From CAZEHJ01 sp964512485 (GTDB lineage Bacteria > Bacteroidota > Rhodothermia > Rhodothermales > UBA10348), in contig CAZEHJ010000046.1 of NCBI GenBank assembly GCA_964512485.1, positions 1 to 28,600 on the forward strand: a stretch of DNA of 28,600 nucleotides, given 5' to 3'. Positions within the stretch are counted from its first letter, which is position 1. Each line of letters opens with the position of its first letter. The translations under genes were made by a program, and so were the position numbers. The notes under the pieces are model-generated. The model had not been told where the DNA came from, ran no database searches, and saw nothing but the letters and a program-made list of their open reading frames with translations. This document shows, in pieces, positions 28,589-28,600 of this stretch.

Positions 28589-28600
28589 TTGTTCTCCGGT

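Overview
This window is a GC-rich fragment of a tailed double-stranded DNA phage genome (Caudoviricetes), most likely a siphovirus. It carries one long, tightly packed late block on the + strand (about 1-23950) and an opposing block of small early or DNA-metabolism genes on the - strand (28588 down to 23870). Genes commonly overlap by 1-4 bases (ATGA, TGATG, TAATG). A tape-measure protein, tail-terminator-like gene, long tail-tube protein and no sheath point to a non-contractile tail. The M15-type endolysin and a small lipoprotein with a lipobox suggest a Gram-negative host. No tRNA, rRNA, CRISPR array, integrase or repressor is visible. A run of 100 N (23561-23660) shows the sequence is a scaffold, and the frame through that gap is not known.

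Layout: 1-1660 holds small structural or unknown genes. 1880-5641 is the packaging region: a small-terminase candidate by position, a PLD-like protein and the large terminase. Between the last two sits a single opposite-strand acidic gene with its own promoter and terminator (a moron-like unit). 5695-9076 holds portal, scaffold-like protein and major capsid. 9109-11215 holds connector, neck and tail-terminator genes. 11231-15280 holds tail tube, tail-assembly chaperone pair and tape measure. 15280-22242 holds the tail-tip and appendage genes, including two adjacent paralogues. 22243-23952 is the lysis cassette.

The most unusual object is in the large terminase gene. An intein of about 313 codons interrupts the nuclease active-site motif (DHV/CDALR). 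A complete HNH endonuclease gene with two zinc knuckles (4825-5463) is nested inside the intein in a different reading frame. The terminase frame stays open across it, so the stretch between the N- and C-terminal splicing blocks reads as a Ser/Thr/Ala/Arg-rich linker. The last about 60 bases of the HNH gene also encode the conserved C-intein block.

The - strand block encodes a DUF669-type protein, an N6-adenine methyltransferase broken by a frameshift, a small Cys-rich protein, a duplicated cassette (30-34-residue membrane peptide plus MIEEARKLA protein), a DUF6948-like protein, a Gly-X hexanucleotide-repeat protein, an EHERW-type/zinc-ribbon fusion, a resolvase-like nuclease and a MazG-like protein. 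A 15-base start-site module (GGAGAAACCGATGAC) recurs at three places and is read in all three frames as the end of the upstream gene, which suggests modular gene shuffling.
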